Positions 47,776-60,827 of a stretch of 64,000 bases of DNA are shown in pieces; position 1 is the stretch's first letter; each line of letters opens with the position of its first letter. A program made the translations under genes and the position numbers. The notes below the pieces were generated by a model. The model worked only from the letters and a program-made list of their open reading frames with translations, made no database searches and had not been told where the DNA came from. Where the stretch lies: positions 1,468,326 through 1,532,325 of the forward strand of contig LS997562.1 in assembly GCA_000469685.2 (NCBI GenBank). The letters run 5' to 3'. This DNA is from Haemonchus contortus. Lineage: Eukaryota > Nematoda > Chromadorea > Rhabditida > Trichostrongylidae.

Positions 47776-50700
47776 TTATCTCCTCAACTTCTCGTTCACT
47801 GTTTTGATGATCAAAGAAGTTTGGAACACCAATTGATTAGCCGAAACTGAGACCTAAAAAATCTATCTAAGGCAAAATTGAACGAGGGAAGGTGAAAACT
47901 GGGTATGAGAATGAGAAAAAACGATTTGAGCAAAATGAAAAGGTGATAAAAATGAAAAGTGGTAAAAAATGAGAAATTTTGGTATCGCAAACGTTATCAG
48001 TTGAACCCGATCTCCCTACTTTCTACATCCCAATCTTTCCTCATCCCTCTGTACATATTATAGAGAACAGGCTTGGGCGCTTTCAAGTGCTCTGATTATA
48101 GTACTTTACGAACGGCGGGTCCCCCTTTAAATCTCTCAACCCACTACATAGGCAATAATTGGTCGTGATGTAATAGGTAGTGTGGAAACCGAAAATCAAA
48201 GACACCTTTAAGCTATCAAAAGGGAAGTCAAAATAGAAAAAAATTCCAGAACGGATCCAAAGCCAACCTGAACTGCGTTTTGATCCTTGAAATATGTCTT
48301 CAGGGTGTTGCTGAACCTCTTGGAATAATGCACAAATTCCCGTTTTCGTTTTTCCACTGCTAAAAATAAAACGTAGACAGAAACCCTTGAAAGCCAAGAA
48401 TCTTCTTAATGAACGAGAATTATCAATGGCAAAGAAAATGGAAGATAACCTTGCTGCGCTGACTGAGGAACTATTTGATGGACAGCATTGATAGCTTCTA
48501 ACAACTTTTTGATAGATGAAGCAATTAGTTTTATCGTTTCAAGAAACTGATGACGATCAGCCATTTCTTCCGGCACCCGAGACAAAACACGTCGCAATTC
48601 AATGGCACTGAAAACAAACCTTTAATGAAGGGCTGTCATGGTGTAAATATCACAATTAGTATTATGCTTCAATCATTCATTCCTATTTTAGTAGCTTCCA
48701 TGATACTTTTCATGGCAGAAAAAATGGCTTTTCTATAGCATCGTTTCGCCCAAAGAACGTCAATGTCGTATTGTAAACTAGCTGTCTCCGCCAGAGCAAC
48801 GCTTCACGCGTCTTTCTTTTTGGAACAACCTGAACGTTTTTTACTGCATAGCTATGTGCGTTTGGTTTACTATGTTGTCTCTACGATAAAACCCGGAAAG
48901 TTCCCCATGTGATACAAGACCAGTGTCAATGCACGCTTTCTCTCCTTGCCTAGCTTCACTATATGAAAATCGAAGGTCCTGTGGACCGCCAACTAGTGTA
49001 CACCACTAAACAAATTTCTAATCTTTCCCTTCTATCATCAAGAAACCTGACATTAATGAAAACGTTGCCGCTAAACTTCCCCCGAAAAAGTAATGGCAAT
49101 GTCCTGCCGTCAATGTGGTACTCGAAGAGATGTTCTGAATGTGTCTCCCGGCAGCTTATCTACTAATGAGCGCCAGAGTATGACAGGCTTCAATTCTGTC
49201 AATCAAAGGAATGAAAGCTCACCGTTTCGTCAACTCCTTGTACTCAGGAACATGTTCATGACCCTGTACCACTAAATCGTCTGTAGGAGATGTGTCATGC
49301 ATTCGAAGATACGCTTCCTGTAATCCTTTACAGGTTGATGAAAGTCAAAGAAGTAAAAAAAAGAGAATAGCCCCAATTGCGGATGTGTTATGAAAATTGA
49401 AATTTGAAGATAACGCAAAATTGTACTTTATTAATTTTATCAAAGAAAAAATACGTTCAACATATGAAGCCAACGAGAAAAAATGAACCTTGGCAATTGT
49501 CGCTGCCAAGCTGGTAGCAAGAAAACTTTTTACGAAATATTTTCAATTAAGACAGAACGAAACGAACCTGAAGATTAATATTAAGCTCCGATTCGGCCAG
49601 TAGAATCTTGGTAAAGTCGAATAAGAAAGACGGTGACACACTTTCCGACGTTCTCATAGCACTTCGAAGGCGCTGAACAAAACCGATTGCTTTCATTAGA
49701 ACAACAGCACGGGTAAAATTAAGATAATTATCTGATACTCAATGATGTTCTGTACAAGAGGTATTTAAAAAAGCAATTAAATAACATTTCTACATTTCCT
49801 ATATTTCTCAGGCCACTTTCTACTGAGTACTGCTGGTCATCTTCAAAAAATACTGAATTATAATGAGTAGTACACCCTTGAACCTTCAGAGCCTGTCAAA
49901 CTGGTACCATCATTCAGTAACATCCCATGCTTACGGTCCGAATGACTTTGCTTTACAGAACTTTGTGGTTGTGACCATTACACGTACCGATCAGTGAAAC
50001 TTCATTTCCAATTCATTTGACTCACTAAAAAATTATTTATCGAAAAGGAGGGGCACTATTTACCATTTACTGCCCCACCTTGTCGAGAATGGGCTGGATT
50101 TCTACCGAATTTTTTCAAAGAAGATGAAACCGGCTAGAAACTTGTCTACAGGGGTAATTTGACCCGTAGAGCACGAATCTTGCATCCATTTGTCATAAGA
50201 ATGCCTAGCGCTTGCGCTACAGGCGCCTGTGCCAAATCGCTGGGTCACCGCTCCTGCTGAAAACTTGCCCCTAACTAGTGTCCCAGGCATTTTTCATGAT
50301 GAATGGATGCGATATTCGTGTTCCACGGGTCAAATTACCCCTCTAGGCCAAGTTTCTAGCCGGTTTCACCTTCTTTGAAAAAATTCGATAGAAATCCAGC
50401 CCTCTCTCGACAGGGTGGGGCAGTAAAGGGTAAATAGTGCCGGAGGCACTAATAACTGAGTTGGACAAGTTATACCTGATGTTCCTACATTTCAACATCC
50501 AGAGAAAGGTTTTACCCAGGTACTTCTAGGGGACGTTTTTGCTAACATCTTCAGACCCTCGCTTTCTTACCAAACCACTGGATAAGTGCCCACCAGGAGA
50601 TCCTGCTTGGAGAGAGATTATAGAAAAGGTTGCCTATTTTTTATGGGAAGTACTGCTTTTGAAACAGTACGCTATGATAAAATTTCATAACAAAGGCCAA

Positions 50701-51019
50701 AATATGGGCAAGCGCTTAATTCCGGACTGGCACCGAGTTGCGAATTCTGGGAAAAATATGGGGTTCGAGTCCCGCATGAGACTAAGCGTTCAGTCCATAA
50801 TCCACTCTTCTTGAATGAAACATTTTCTTCAATTCAAAAGTATGTTTGAAGCAGAAAAAACCCGCGAGAAAACCACTTCACATCCTACCGTAAAACTCAC
50901 ATGAATTGCCGCAAGTGCACGATCATCAATCTTTTTTTGAAGACCGAAGTTTGTCTAGGATTCCACTGTATAAGCATTGATAGGTCATTGCACCGAGATA
51001 ACCACTTCCTCGTTCCATG
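47776..51019 (-). CDS. ccm-3: Programmed cell death protein 10 / CCM3, 6 coding exons
   Basis: PDCD10 is a cytoplasmic adaptor that dimerises with GCKIII kinases through its N-terminal helices and binds partners through a C-terminal FAT-homology domain (STRIPAK and cerebral cavernous malformation pathway). Exons from the start: 51019-50901, 49672-49568, 49317-49223, 48607-48450, 48359-48268, 47853-47776. Exon 2 gives [20 protein letters not shown] and exon 3 gives [10 protein letters not shown]. Exon 4 gives [20 protein letters not shown] and then [15 protein letters not shown]. Exon 5 gives [20 protein letters not shown] and exon 6 ends [20 protein letters not shown] followed by RR and TAA. 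All junctions are GT-AG and in phase. Exon 1 needs two corrections: an extra A in the run 50932-50938, and a 2-base loss near 50970. With these the product is 215 residues, matching the family length of about 210. The start was chosen because CCATGG follows a TTATTTTAG acceptor. Intron 1 holds a palindromic MITE. Confidence 0.94.
50052..50441. mobile_element. Palindromic MITE in PDCD10 intron 1
   Basis: A 390-bp element with inverted arms of about 145 bp starting GGCACTATTTACC, with shared inner text GGGGTAATTTGACCCGT and GAAACCGGCTAGAAACTTG. A possible 5-bp duplication GGAGG flanks it (50047-50051, 50442-50446). It has no coding capacity. Confidence 0.88.
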
Positions 51020-51021
51020 GC

Positions 51022-51033
51022 TAAAATAAATGA
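51022..51033 (-). promoter_or_regulatory. Probable spliced-leader acceptor of PDCD10
   Basis: Minus-strand TTTATTTTAG ends two bases before the ATG at 51019. No upstream coding exon is needed because the predicted product already reaches full family length. Confidence 0.55.
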
Positions 51034-54000
51034 GAATGTATAGATCCTCAGAAATTAGAAATTATAAAAGCGAACGAGGTTGAAGAACGAATGAAATGCA
51101 AGAAATGACATGAAAGTAAGAAGTACCAATATGAAAGCTTCTGACTACACATCGGCCAACAATCCTGCCGATGTGAAACCTTTAAAGATCTGAGGAGAAC
51201 GCCCGGGAAAAGAAATGCGCGATGAACTACATAACCAGGAAGTGGACGATGAACTCCGACGGAATGTGACTGTGGAGCTGTTCTTTTTGTTCAATTACCA
51301 ATGGATGCAACGGGAATACCACTCTTTCCAGACACTTCCCGTTTCGACTCCAGATTACTCTCACTACATTAGTGGCTGCGTATTTGGGCAAACCCACCTT
51401 GTAATGTGCCCAACACAATCATTGGTATACAACAAAAATTAACTCTTAGAGACAAGGGAAATCAATTACATTAAGTGGAGGAAACACCAACAAGCAAAAA
51501 GGATTTAACTCGATAATGTCTAGTACAAATCACAGCAATCGGTAACATAGATAAAACAGTACAAATCACAGCAATCAGCAACGTAGATAGAGTTCGTAAG
51601 AATAAAAAAATCTAAAAGTATTGATTCAAATACAAGCATAATTATTTATATGACTTATTTCCTGAATCGGATCTTCCCTATGTTCAATTTTCAAAAAAGA
51701 GATTCTCAGAAACCCAAGTAACTATCTTTAGAGTTGTTGTAATAAAGAATTGTTCCCTCCTAAGTGACCCTGATTAGAACTAGAGTTTGAATAGAGATAT
51801 AAATGAAATGAAAAATAAAAATCCCGACTGATATTGCAGTACACGAACATTTATATAGCTCGAAACACCATTTCGATGTCCTTATATCTCATATGGGAAA
51901 GGATCACGAAGAAGGTGACATCATCGACTAGTCTCGGTGACAGCGCTTTTCTGCACCGTTATTCCAACGGAAAAACCGTAGGATGAAGAATTTGGTGGAA
52001 CGCAATAAGAAATGTATTTTTACAACTTCTTTGGTGACGAGAGATAACGAAAAAATCTCGTGATTCAAACGTACTATCTACTTTTTTTCGAAATCGTGCA
52101 AAGACAAACAACGTAGACGTGACATACGAATGCCTACCCCTTCCCAATAATTGGTAGCTTCCATTTTAAACATATTTTTCCATGTTGGAAACGTTTCCAT
52201 TATTGAGATTTTCCCAATTCGTCATCCCAACCAACAATGGAAAGTGGTCGAAGAATTCCAAACAAATTTCGATCGGTGAATCATATGGAAACATGCTCAA
52301 TAGAACATTATAATGAAAGAAAGAAACCAATGTAACAAAAGAGAAGAACCGGTTCCAGTTAGCCGTGAAAAACTCTCGAATTGATTAAACCCTTGGTTGC
52401 AAAACTAGTTCGTCGTCATAGATAGACAACAAGTATGAAGTAAGGGCAAAGTTAAACAAAATGAGCTAACATTCTCTCAAGAGCGGATACTTAAAAGATG
52501 CTACGTTGTTTCTTCCGACTTGTACTGTCTTTCGATCGGCATATATAGTCGGATAACAATATACAAGTACAAAATTCCTACTGAGGGAGGTGACCCTCGT
52601 GTTTGTAATTTATGATTACATTTACAAATATCCGTAAAATGTTCAAAGCTGCGGCTTACAGAGAAGCGAATTGTAAAGATTCAAACATCGAAGTAGACAA
52701 ATCATTAAACTGGGCTAGTATGTTTACAACTTATTGAATTTCAATTAAATTGTGCAAAGTACACTAAACACTTCTCAGATAAAAATATAACGGGTGATTT
52801 CTAAGCATTATTGACTGAGTAAAAACGATTCCGAAAATGTCAATCTAGGTAGAAAGCACTTATATGTAGATACACTGAGCTTGAAAAAACGAAACAACAA
52901 AGAATTTTTTCCCCGAATCCACAAATACTACTTAAAACAAATCTCCTTCATAGTGAATCACTACATTATTACAGCGCATTAAAAAAACCAAAAAAATAGC
53001 AAAATAGCTAGTTATGAGGGCAAAAAATTTAGATCGAATAAATTATTGAAGAAAAACAGTGCTGAGTAAAAATGCCAAATGGTGCAGAATAAGAAATTTA
53101 GAAACTAAACTATATTCCTTCAAAGCATAAATAATTGTTTTAATACAAAGTCTCAATAAAAAAGGAAATTTCAGCAATGCGAAGGCGAGGACCTGGTCGG
53201 CTCGCTCTATAGGGATCGAATCGATATCGGCAAAGAGCGGTGAATGTCTCTGCGGGGACGTTTGCTCGGGAGAGAGGCCGTAATCAACCCAAACGATGAC
53301 TAATCATAGACAACAGCTGAATAAGCGGAAAAATTAATTTCCCAGATAAGAAGGCAATGACAAGGCCAATAAGAAAATCGTGGGAGGTCGGCGTACTAGG
53401 GAACTGATAACGCCTCTGTGTCTCTCGGATCAGTGCACACTCTCGCAACGTCAAGATATCACCCTGCTTCTCTGCGCTCCCCCGAAAACTGCGCCGCAAA
53501 ACTAGCCCACACCTCCACGTAGGGGTAATTATACAAAACAAAAATCTAATCCAGTAACAGAAATCTTTAGACGTAAAACAGCATGTACAAGTCGTAGAAG
53601 TACACCACGAACAAAACACCTCACTTTACGCCGACACTTTATTTGGGTTGCAACTTTGTGAATTGTATTACAATGGGAATTTGGGTATCAACGGAGCTTC
53701 CGGCAAGGAAATTGTAACGGGACAAGCAAGGCAGTCTGTATGGTACTGGTTACAATGGTGATTGGGACCATGGAGGGAACGACTGAAACCGATAACTCCG
53801 CAGAAACCCGGTAAGCCCTTCCCAACGAGCACTATCAACAAGCTTGGAGGACAAGCTTGAAGGGTTTCACCATACTTGGGATAGGGAGAGGAACTGAACT
53901 CGAGACAATCAGAGAAGATATTAGGTCTATGGAGACCTACCAGAACACGGACTATTCACAGCATACCACAAAACGGAAATGCGGTGCGGCACGTTAGTCT

Positions 54001-54803
54001 CACAGTAAAACAGTATGGGTCCTGACTTGAACACGTGCACCTGACGCCGTGCTACCAATCTGATGCACCGTATCTGCGACTGGTGAGGATTGTGAATTCA
54101 AACAAGGTTATGCCGTAAAAGGAATTGTAACGTTCGTGAAATTTTGCGTTCAGTGCATTTCATTCTACGACGAATTAGGGAACAACTGCTAAATTGAATT
54201 CGCTTTTCTGTTTACCTACAGTATACCCGGCGTACCCATAACCGTAGCGACGCGGTAAGGCAGTGCCACACACGAAAATTTAGCTTTTAGCGAACTTCAA
54301 TCCGACGCTGCCACACAGGTCAACCCAAGCTAAAGTGCAATGCAAGGGTCTGACCATGGGGGTCCGCTTTCATGATGTCGAGACGCCTCCAGTCAGGTAA
54401 GTTTCAGAGCCATTGATGGTACCTGACTGTCCAACAGCTGTATTGAATGCTGGCCGAGGGTGCTCCGGTGCATCTTTATTAATCAACACTTGAGGGAAGG
54501 TGAGGGGTGAAAGAATTCGGTGAAAGGAGAGCATGACGGTGAGTGGCACATATGCCGTCGGAAAATTCGCTGCTCTCAAAAAACGATTCGAACACATTGT
54601 AGAAGGGAATAACAGATCTGATGATCTCTTCTGATGCCTTGTCGCCTTTTCGTTGAAGGCTGCCGCAGTTATTTTTCCGGAACGTATTCCTGGAGTACCA
54701 AAATCAATGGGAAGCAAGAGTTGCCTTCCAATCTATTACAATTCCTACACTCTCTTATTCCTCGACTTTGATTTTTCACTCTGTCCTAGTTCAGGTGATT
54801 TTT
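51034..54803. other. AT-rich intergenic stretch, one unrecognised frame
   Basis: Contains a 111-codon minus-strand frame at 53284-53619, followed by no recognisable continuation (described separately). Otherwise it is dense in stops on all frames, and I see no tRNA, inverted repeat or tandem array. Confidence 0.4.
53284..53619 (-). CDS. Hypothetical small membrane protein (weak)
   Basis: I do not recognise this frame. Its C-terminal third has one hydrophobic segment (FLIGLVIAFLSGKLIFPLIQ) after a charged stretch (LRECALIRETQRRYQ), as in a tail-anchored or single-pass protein. The N-terminal part is cysteine- and aromatic-rich and may be non-coding. Base composition over 53170-53520 is richer in GC than the surroundings. 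It could be a terminal exon or chance. Confidence 0.22.
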   Translation of the reverse strand: MFCSWCTSTTCTCCFTSKDFCYWIRFLFCIITPTWRCGLVLRRSFRGSAEKQGDILTLRECALIRETQRRYQFPSTPTSHDFLIGLVIAFLSGKLIFPLIQLLSMISHRLG

Positions 54804-55036
54804 GGGCGGAGGTGGTGTGGTGGCATGTGGCGCACTACCATACACTCATGGTCACGAGTTCGAATCTTGGATCGATAAGCGCCTAGGCCAACCAGACCTT
54901 ACATTCCTTCGGAGTCGTTTAATTGTCACCGGACTCGTCTATGAGGATAGAAGCAGTGACATGTTTATCGTCTGGCCACGGCAAGTCATTATATAAGCCC
55001 TAGGCCTAATCAATGCCCAAGACTAGAGCTTTATCC
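54804..55036 (+). mobile_element. tRNA-derived SINE, internally deleted
   Basis: Starts GGGCGGAGGTGGTGTGGTGG and has a B-box-like GAGTTCGAATCTTGG, then the GAGGATAGAAGCAGTGAC and GCAAGTCATTATATAAGCCC landmarks. It then skips about 70 bp of the body to a CAATGCCCAAGACT...CTTTATCC end. The flanks do not show a clear duplication. Confidence 0.88.
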
Positions 55037-58000
55037 CGATTTCACCTACCTAGAGCTAAACTGGGGCTAAGCTTTTTGCCGCTGAACAGTCCCAGTTCTT
55101 GATGCAGCTACTTACTCAATTTTCAACAGATTGTAAAATTTTAAAGATTTTTTTAGATTTCTAAAAAATTTAAATTTGGTGGATCCATGAACCATGTCCA
55201 TTGAGCTACATTTCAGATGAATTAGGTTCTGATTCGCTTTCCCATTGGAGAATTGAATGGTGGGCTTTTTAGGCATGTATCAATTGTGGACTGGGTACCT
55301 GAATCGGTGATTTTTTGATATCAAAAAAAAAGAAGGGTATACTGTAATAGCGCGTCGTCGATTCGGACCCAAACATCGCCTCTTAGAATTACCTTAGTTT
55401 CTCCTATTTTTGAATTAGCTCTGAATTCTTGGATTCGTACGATTTTCCTTCAAATAGGACGAAATTCGTCGAATCCTTTTTTCCGTTTTCCGCTTTTTTC
55501 TAGAACTTTTAAGAGATTTTTTTTTTGATATTCCCATGAACTACCCCATGAATTTGTACTGAGAATGAGGCCGAGCTGAGATTTTTTGTGCATTTTTTGA
55601 AGCTTTAAGCAGATTGTCCATTCCGCTCCTTTTAAATAATATACAATACGAATATTTGCAAATACCGTATTTGATGAAATTTTGAATCAACGAGCCTTCG
55701 AAATTGTTAGTTTCAGGTTCATTCGCAGTTAATTTCTACTCTTAACGCAACCCTCTACTCCGGATATTACTTGTTTACAAGTCTATCTTCGACTCCAAAG
55801 TGTTGCCATCAACGTAAACAATCTGGTCGAGGTTGGTTTGGTCTCTGAGTGGAGTCCTTGCTTAAATGGCTCCGTCCCCTTTCGAGTTACTCGCAAATCA
55901 CCAGCACTAGCACCTAGGACGCTTCTTCTCTCAGTTCCTACCAGTTTCGAGTTTGTCAGCAGCTTTATGTGTTTTGTTTACTTGGCTATTGATCACCACA
56001 TGGGCTGGAATTTATAAATGTTCTCACTACTTCGTTTCCCAAAAGGATGATTGATTTTTGAAATTTGCTGTCTGGAATCCAAAAAATGTGTATTTTTGGT
56101 CCGCTATTTGGAATTCAAAAGGAATGCGTCCATGCGCTTTGAGTGGAAGTGAAGTATAAAACAAGTTTGAAAACCGTCTCTGCTAATCACTTTTAACCAT
56201 CGAGTATCACCTGAATTATTGAAAATTTTCGTTGAGGTTTTTAGTGGTGGCCCTTCCTTCGGGTAAGTTCTCCCTCTACATTTTATTTGACCATTTTTGG
56301 CCCTTTCATTTGTTAATCTCTATCTCCTAATTCTTATCACTTGTTTTTTTTACTTTAATATCATTAGTTTTCATTTACTGTGAACTGACTGTGATAAATA
56401 ATAAGGATGATGCTTAACCACTGAACAGGAATACTCGTCCGCCAGACGGACCCTATCTCCGACCTCCTCTGCAGTCTTCTCATTCGAAGGAAGTGGGTTA
56501 ATAGGCTTGTTGAAGCCACTTCTGGTGGTACGAGCCCTTCAATACGGTCCCTCCTTACCCATACAGGTATACCGTCTCAAAAAACACCCAAAGGATTGTA
56601 AAGTAAGCCAATACGATATAGAAATGTTATGGGACATTCATAACGTTCGTGAAACGCTGACAACAGCGGAATTTACGAGTCCTTCGGGGATCTATGAATC
56701 TTTCATGCGTTTTTGTTTGTTCTTTGTTTTCGAAGAAAGGCAAATTTCTTCGTAAACAAAGACGCATTTGAAAAATTTTTTTGTGTATCAGGTAATTAAA
56801 TCTGAGCTTCATGCTGCTATCTTCGTGCTCTTTACCAGAAGTTTTGCACTACATTCAAGTTATTCTTTGTAACCGCTAAAAAATAGTTAAAAATAAAACA
56901 TTACCTAACGAATTATACCCAAAATAGGTCTGACTTGACCTTAATCTCTTTCTATGGGCATAAGTTGATTACTTTCAATCAATTCAAATAAATATATGCC
57001 ATTTCCTGGAGCATTGATATCTCGCGTTCCTTCTAGCGCCGATCTTTTTTCCAGAGGTCTCTCTCAATTAGTATTATGCTTTAAATTTGAAAATAAAAAC
57101 ATAGAGCTCGTTTAGGGTATACTTGGGACGATCTTTCACCCGCTCTTCTTCCAAACATATTGATAGTCGAATCTCGCGTACCAACCAGAGATTTGATTCC
57201 CAGCCCCAACCTTGGTACTGCACCACTTGCTGCTATATAACTGAACCCAAACAGACCAAAACTGTCTGTTTGACAGTACTTTTCTTTGGCAGCATTTTGA
57301 GCGGCTGCCAGCTTTTAACGCTCCAAGAAAAAAGTTAGTTTAATTCGACTGTGAATGCTCCTATAAGTTTAAACCGATTAATTACGCAGTTGCGTAATTC
57401 ATGGATTTTACTTTCCATTGACAATATATATCACAGAATGATGTAAATATATCCAATGATAATTATCCATTTCAGTTATAGTTTCTGAACGGACTAGACC
57501 ACCCTTGCGGAAACAGGCTGAAAATATTTTTAAGCTTTCATTCCGGAATTATTCAGTAAAATAGCTCCAATTCCCCCTGATCAGTCGTTACTTTCAAAGC
57601 CTCCCTTTCGAGCTGTTCTCCCAGACCGATTGTATTCCCCCTTTGGGGATCCAGTGAGCAAACTATAGCTGCTGGATTGATGTCGAATAGGCTACATTTA
57701 GAGCCTTTCATATCAATGCCACCGCAACACGAGAATACGATCGCAATATTGCTCTGTGGGTGGTCTCTACAACTTTATTGAGCTGGGTCTGAGCTGGGCG
57801 GTGAATTCAGGGTTACACAAGGGTTGGCATTATCCTTCCTTCCTCATAACGAGCTCTTTACCGTCCATTTTCCTAAAGGAGCAGTTCGCGACAGTTTCAT
57901 ATGCCTGTATCAGGTTACAGACTCATAAGGTTTATGTCGAATAGGTCATCGGCGGAAAAGAAAAGAAGAAAGTTGCGCAATCCCGGACCGGCCTGTTTTT

Positions 58001-59746
58001 TTTTTTTTCGAAATGATGATTTCCGTGGTTGGACGACGTCTTTTGACGTCGAAAAGACGGACGAGACACTGTTTGGACGAGATTTTAGTCGCTACAATGC
58101 TGTAGTGTTAGCTGTCAGAGTACATAAGCACGCTGCAATTACAGCAAACGTGCTCAATTTCGAATAACATCATCCTCTACAGGACCACTTAACTCGTCCT
58201 TTCTTGGGAGTAATAGATTGCAGTGGGTACTGGGGATAGTTTTCGAGCTCTTATTGCGCTGTATCCAGTCCGCTTTTCGACCCGCCAATGCCCCACGAAA
58301 CCTTCTCAGGAGCCATAAGCTCGTACCTGGAAGAAATCGAAGTCGAAGTCGCTTTGATCGCGAATTGTGCCTTTCAGGGTAGACTGTTTGGGACTCCACC
58401 GTTTACCTCAACTGTCGTTACCCATTTCAGGTTCTCGGAAGAACGTAGGCTTAGGTAAGCCTCACAGATCCCTCTTTTGCAGAAAACGTGAGTTATCTTT
58501 CAGTTGCCTCTTTTATTTCTTATAGCCTAGGTACCGCACCTGAACGTGAACAGGTAGTTAAGTTGGCATACAAAGTAGCTCGATGCCACTCACATTGTCC
58601 CTTAGAATGTTCATTTTCACCCTACAGCTTATGTATCATTCCCTACCATCAAACCATCTGATGGGAATGGAATTGTTTATTGAGCCCCCGTTGTTCAATG
58701 TGCTCTATAGGGCTTTCGATGGCTCTAACGAATCTCATATTCATGGCGTTGCTGGAACGACTTAACCTACATCAGCCCTTTTATTGGACTCATATATTGC
58801 TGTTTTCTTTAAAAGGCTCATAATTCTCAAAGGATTACTTGAATACCGCTGTAAATCACTTTGTAATGAGGTGGGGTGGAAATCTGAGTCCAGGAACGCC
58901 TCAGTCCTCTGTACCGCTCCTGCTTGAGCTGATCGGTGCTTTTCTATCAGAATTTCCCTTTTTTACTCCTTTCCCAATGAGGCACCCACAAAGCGTATCC
59001 GAATATGAACAAAGATCATCTTAAGGCATTACATACCGTAGTATTCATCATAAAGAAAAACATTTTTACGAGGTTTCCAATGATCAGACAAGCCTTTCGA
59101 TGAGTTATCGTTTCTCAAACTCAGACTACCCATCTGGTTTCTGAGTTTGAGCGACGACAACTCAGTGCTCACGTCATACTACCAGGTGGTAAGACAATAG
59201 GTATGCCATAGTTCTCCTGATTTTTACATCAACATTCCCAAGGTAAGCTCCCAACAAGCTAAGGTGAGCTACCGGCCACCCGAATTTTACTCATGTCAAC
59301 TGTCCAACGAAGGGAACCGGAATTAACGGCATATTGCTGACGGCTGTTTCTCTGATGTGGTAAGGAACTCTCCATGAATGTCGAGGGACAGCCTTTTGAA
59401 TATGATAGTATTCCCTGAACGTATCTCCGATCGGAAACTTATCACTGCTTTCCTATTTGCGTCAACTGATATTACGAATATGACATTTACCCCTTGACGC
59501 ACACCCTTATTTACTTGAACCTCATTGTCAGCAAATTGTGTAGCAGCCATTATCCCATTTACAGCATAGTCACTGATATTCTATGGGTTTTTCTTCTAAT
59601 TTTCAGAATGAAGTTATCTGAGCAAGGTATTACGAATTTAAATTATGCCCTATATCTACTAGGAGATACTTCTTTCTTGATAAAATAATTTATTTCGCTC
59701 TTAAGGTGAGGTTGGTTTACCTTTTCTAACAGTTGAAGATGTAAGT
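55037..59746. other. No supported gene; possible reverse-transcriptase traces
   Basis: At about 57795-57850 a plus frame reads FRVTQGLALS, and at 59500-59470 the minus strand reads VNKGVRQG. Both resemble the VxQG-type motif of reverse transcriptases but are isolated. No catalytic motif or adjacent fragments were found, so these are only hints of decayed LINEs. The rest is unrecognised. Confidence 0.3.
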
Positions 59747-60039
59747 GGGCAGAGGGAGGCGGCAAGTGGCGCCGTATCACACATGCATGGTCCGGAGATC
59801 GAGGCCTGTCTCGAAATATACCTAAGCCAGCCAAGTTCCCTTGCTCCGAGGTCGGTTATGTGTTATGAGGTCCGTTTGGGAGGATAAAAACGCTGACCTG
59901 TACATCGTTGGACACCGCAAGTCATTGTACAGGCCACATAAGACTTCATTGCGCTGCTACGATTCTGAATGGAAGTCGAATGCGGGGCGCACCACAAAAA
60001 CCCGATTGACTAATGTCACAATTTCATTCTCTATCCTTT
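59747..60039 (+). mobile_element. tRNA-derived SINE, diverged full-length copy
   Basis: All landmarks are present in order: GGCAAGTGGCGCCGTATCAC, GAGGATAAAAACGCTGACCT, CACCGCAAGTCATTGTACAG, GATTCTGAATGGAAGTCGAA and a TCCTTTA end. The B box is damaged (GGAGATCGAGGCC), so transcription from it is unlikely. Confidence 0.88.
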
Positions 60040-60489
60040 AACGCCATGAATTGAAAGCCCGAAATCTTCAAGGAAAATACCCAAACAAATCCTGATACTC
60101 CTGCTCCAATTATTACTCCAAGAGAAGGATCTGAGCATTTCAGTCACATTTTTTTTACCTAAAACTGGTTTCTTCCTATCTGGACGGTCGTTTAATCTCC
60201 TATACCTAATAGCCTTCATTTATCGTAGATTATAATCTCAAAAGTGCGTAATATCTTTATTTATGACAGATTATAATCTGAAAAGGGCTCATAATTTGAA
60301 GAAATTGCGCCCAAGGTCCCTAAATCTCCTATTCATGAATTCTTTGTGGGACAATCATATATCAAGAAAGACATCCAATGTTTCGATCAGTGTATTGGAG
60401 TACTTCAACAAAAAGTTCTATTTTAGAGAATTTATAGCAAAAATTTTTTTTGAGGAGTTTTCAGTAGAAATCTTTATTTTCACCTGTTT

Positions 60490-60660
60490 GGGCGGGGTTG
60501 GGCTAGTAACAAGTGGCACCATCAGTACATGCATGGCTAAGGGTTCAGATCTCGTCTCGATATCCCTCCGAGCCATCCACACCCTTTCACCTTCCGCAAC
60601 CAAACAGTCCTTACCGAACCCCGAGAGGATAAATTTCTGTCTTATAGATGAGGTAGCCCC
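60490..60660 (+). mobile_element. tRNA-derived SINE, degenerate 5' part
   Basis: Starts GGGCGGGGTTGGGCTAGTAA and keeps CAAGTGGCACCATCA, GGGTTCAGATCTCG and CCCCGAGAGGATAAA, but loses the 3' half. Old copy. Confidence 0.65.
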
Positions 60661-60797
60661 CAGAAAACACTTCCAACAAAAGCATCACAAAGGAGTTTTT
60701 CTTTCATCGTCGCTGTACTAAGAAAGATTGAAGAGGCGTTCAGAATATTTGAAGGAACACCCACATGAAATAAAGTAGCCATTTTTCTTGTTATGCT

Positions 60798-60827
60798 GTT
60801 TACGATGTGTTTATACACATCGTAAAC
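60798..60827. repeat. Perfect 13-bp inverted repeat with 4-nt loop
   Basis: GTTTACGATGTGT, loop TTAT, then the exact complement ACACATCGTAAAC. It is isolated and not followed by a T run. Function unknown. Confidence 0.85.

Noticed and set aside
50539..50814. Frame plus TTCGAGTCCC near 50763 as a tRNA or gene in PDCD10 intron 1
   Set aside because: The B-box-like string is isolated with no acceptor stem or A box, and the frame has no conserved motif.
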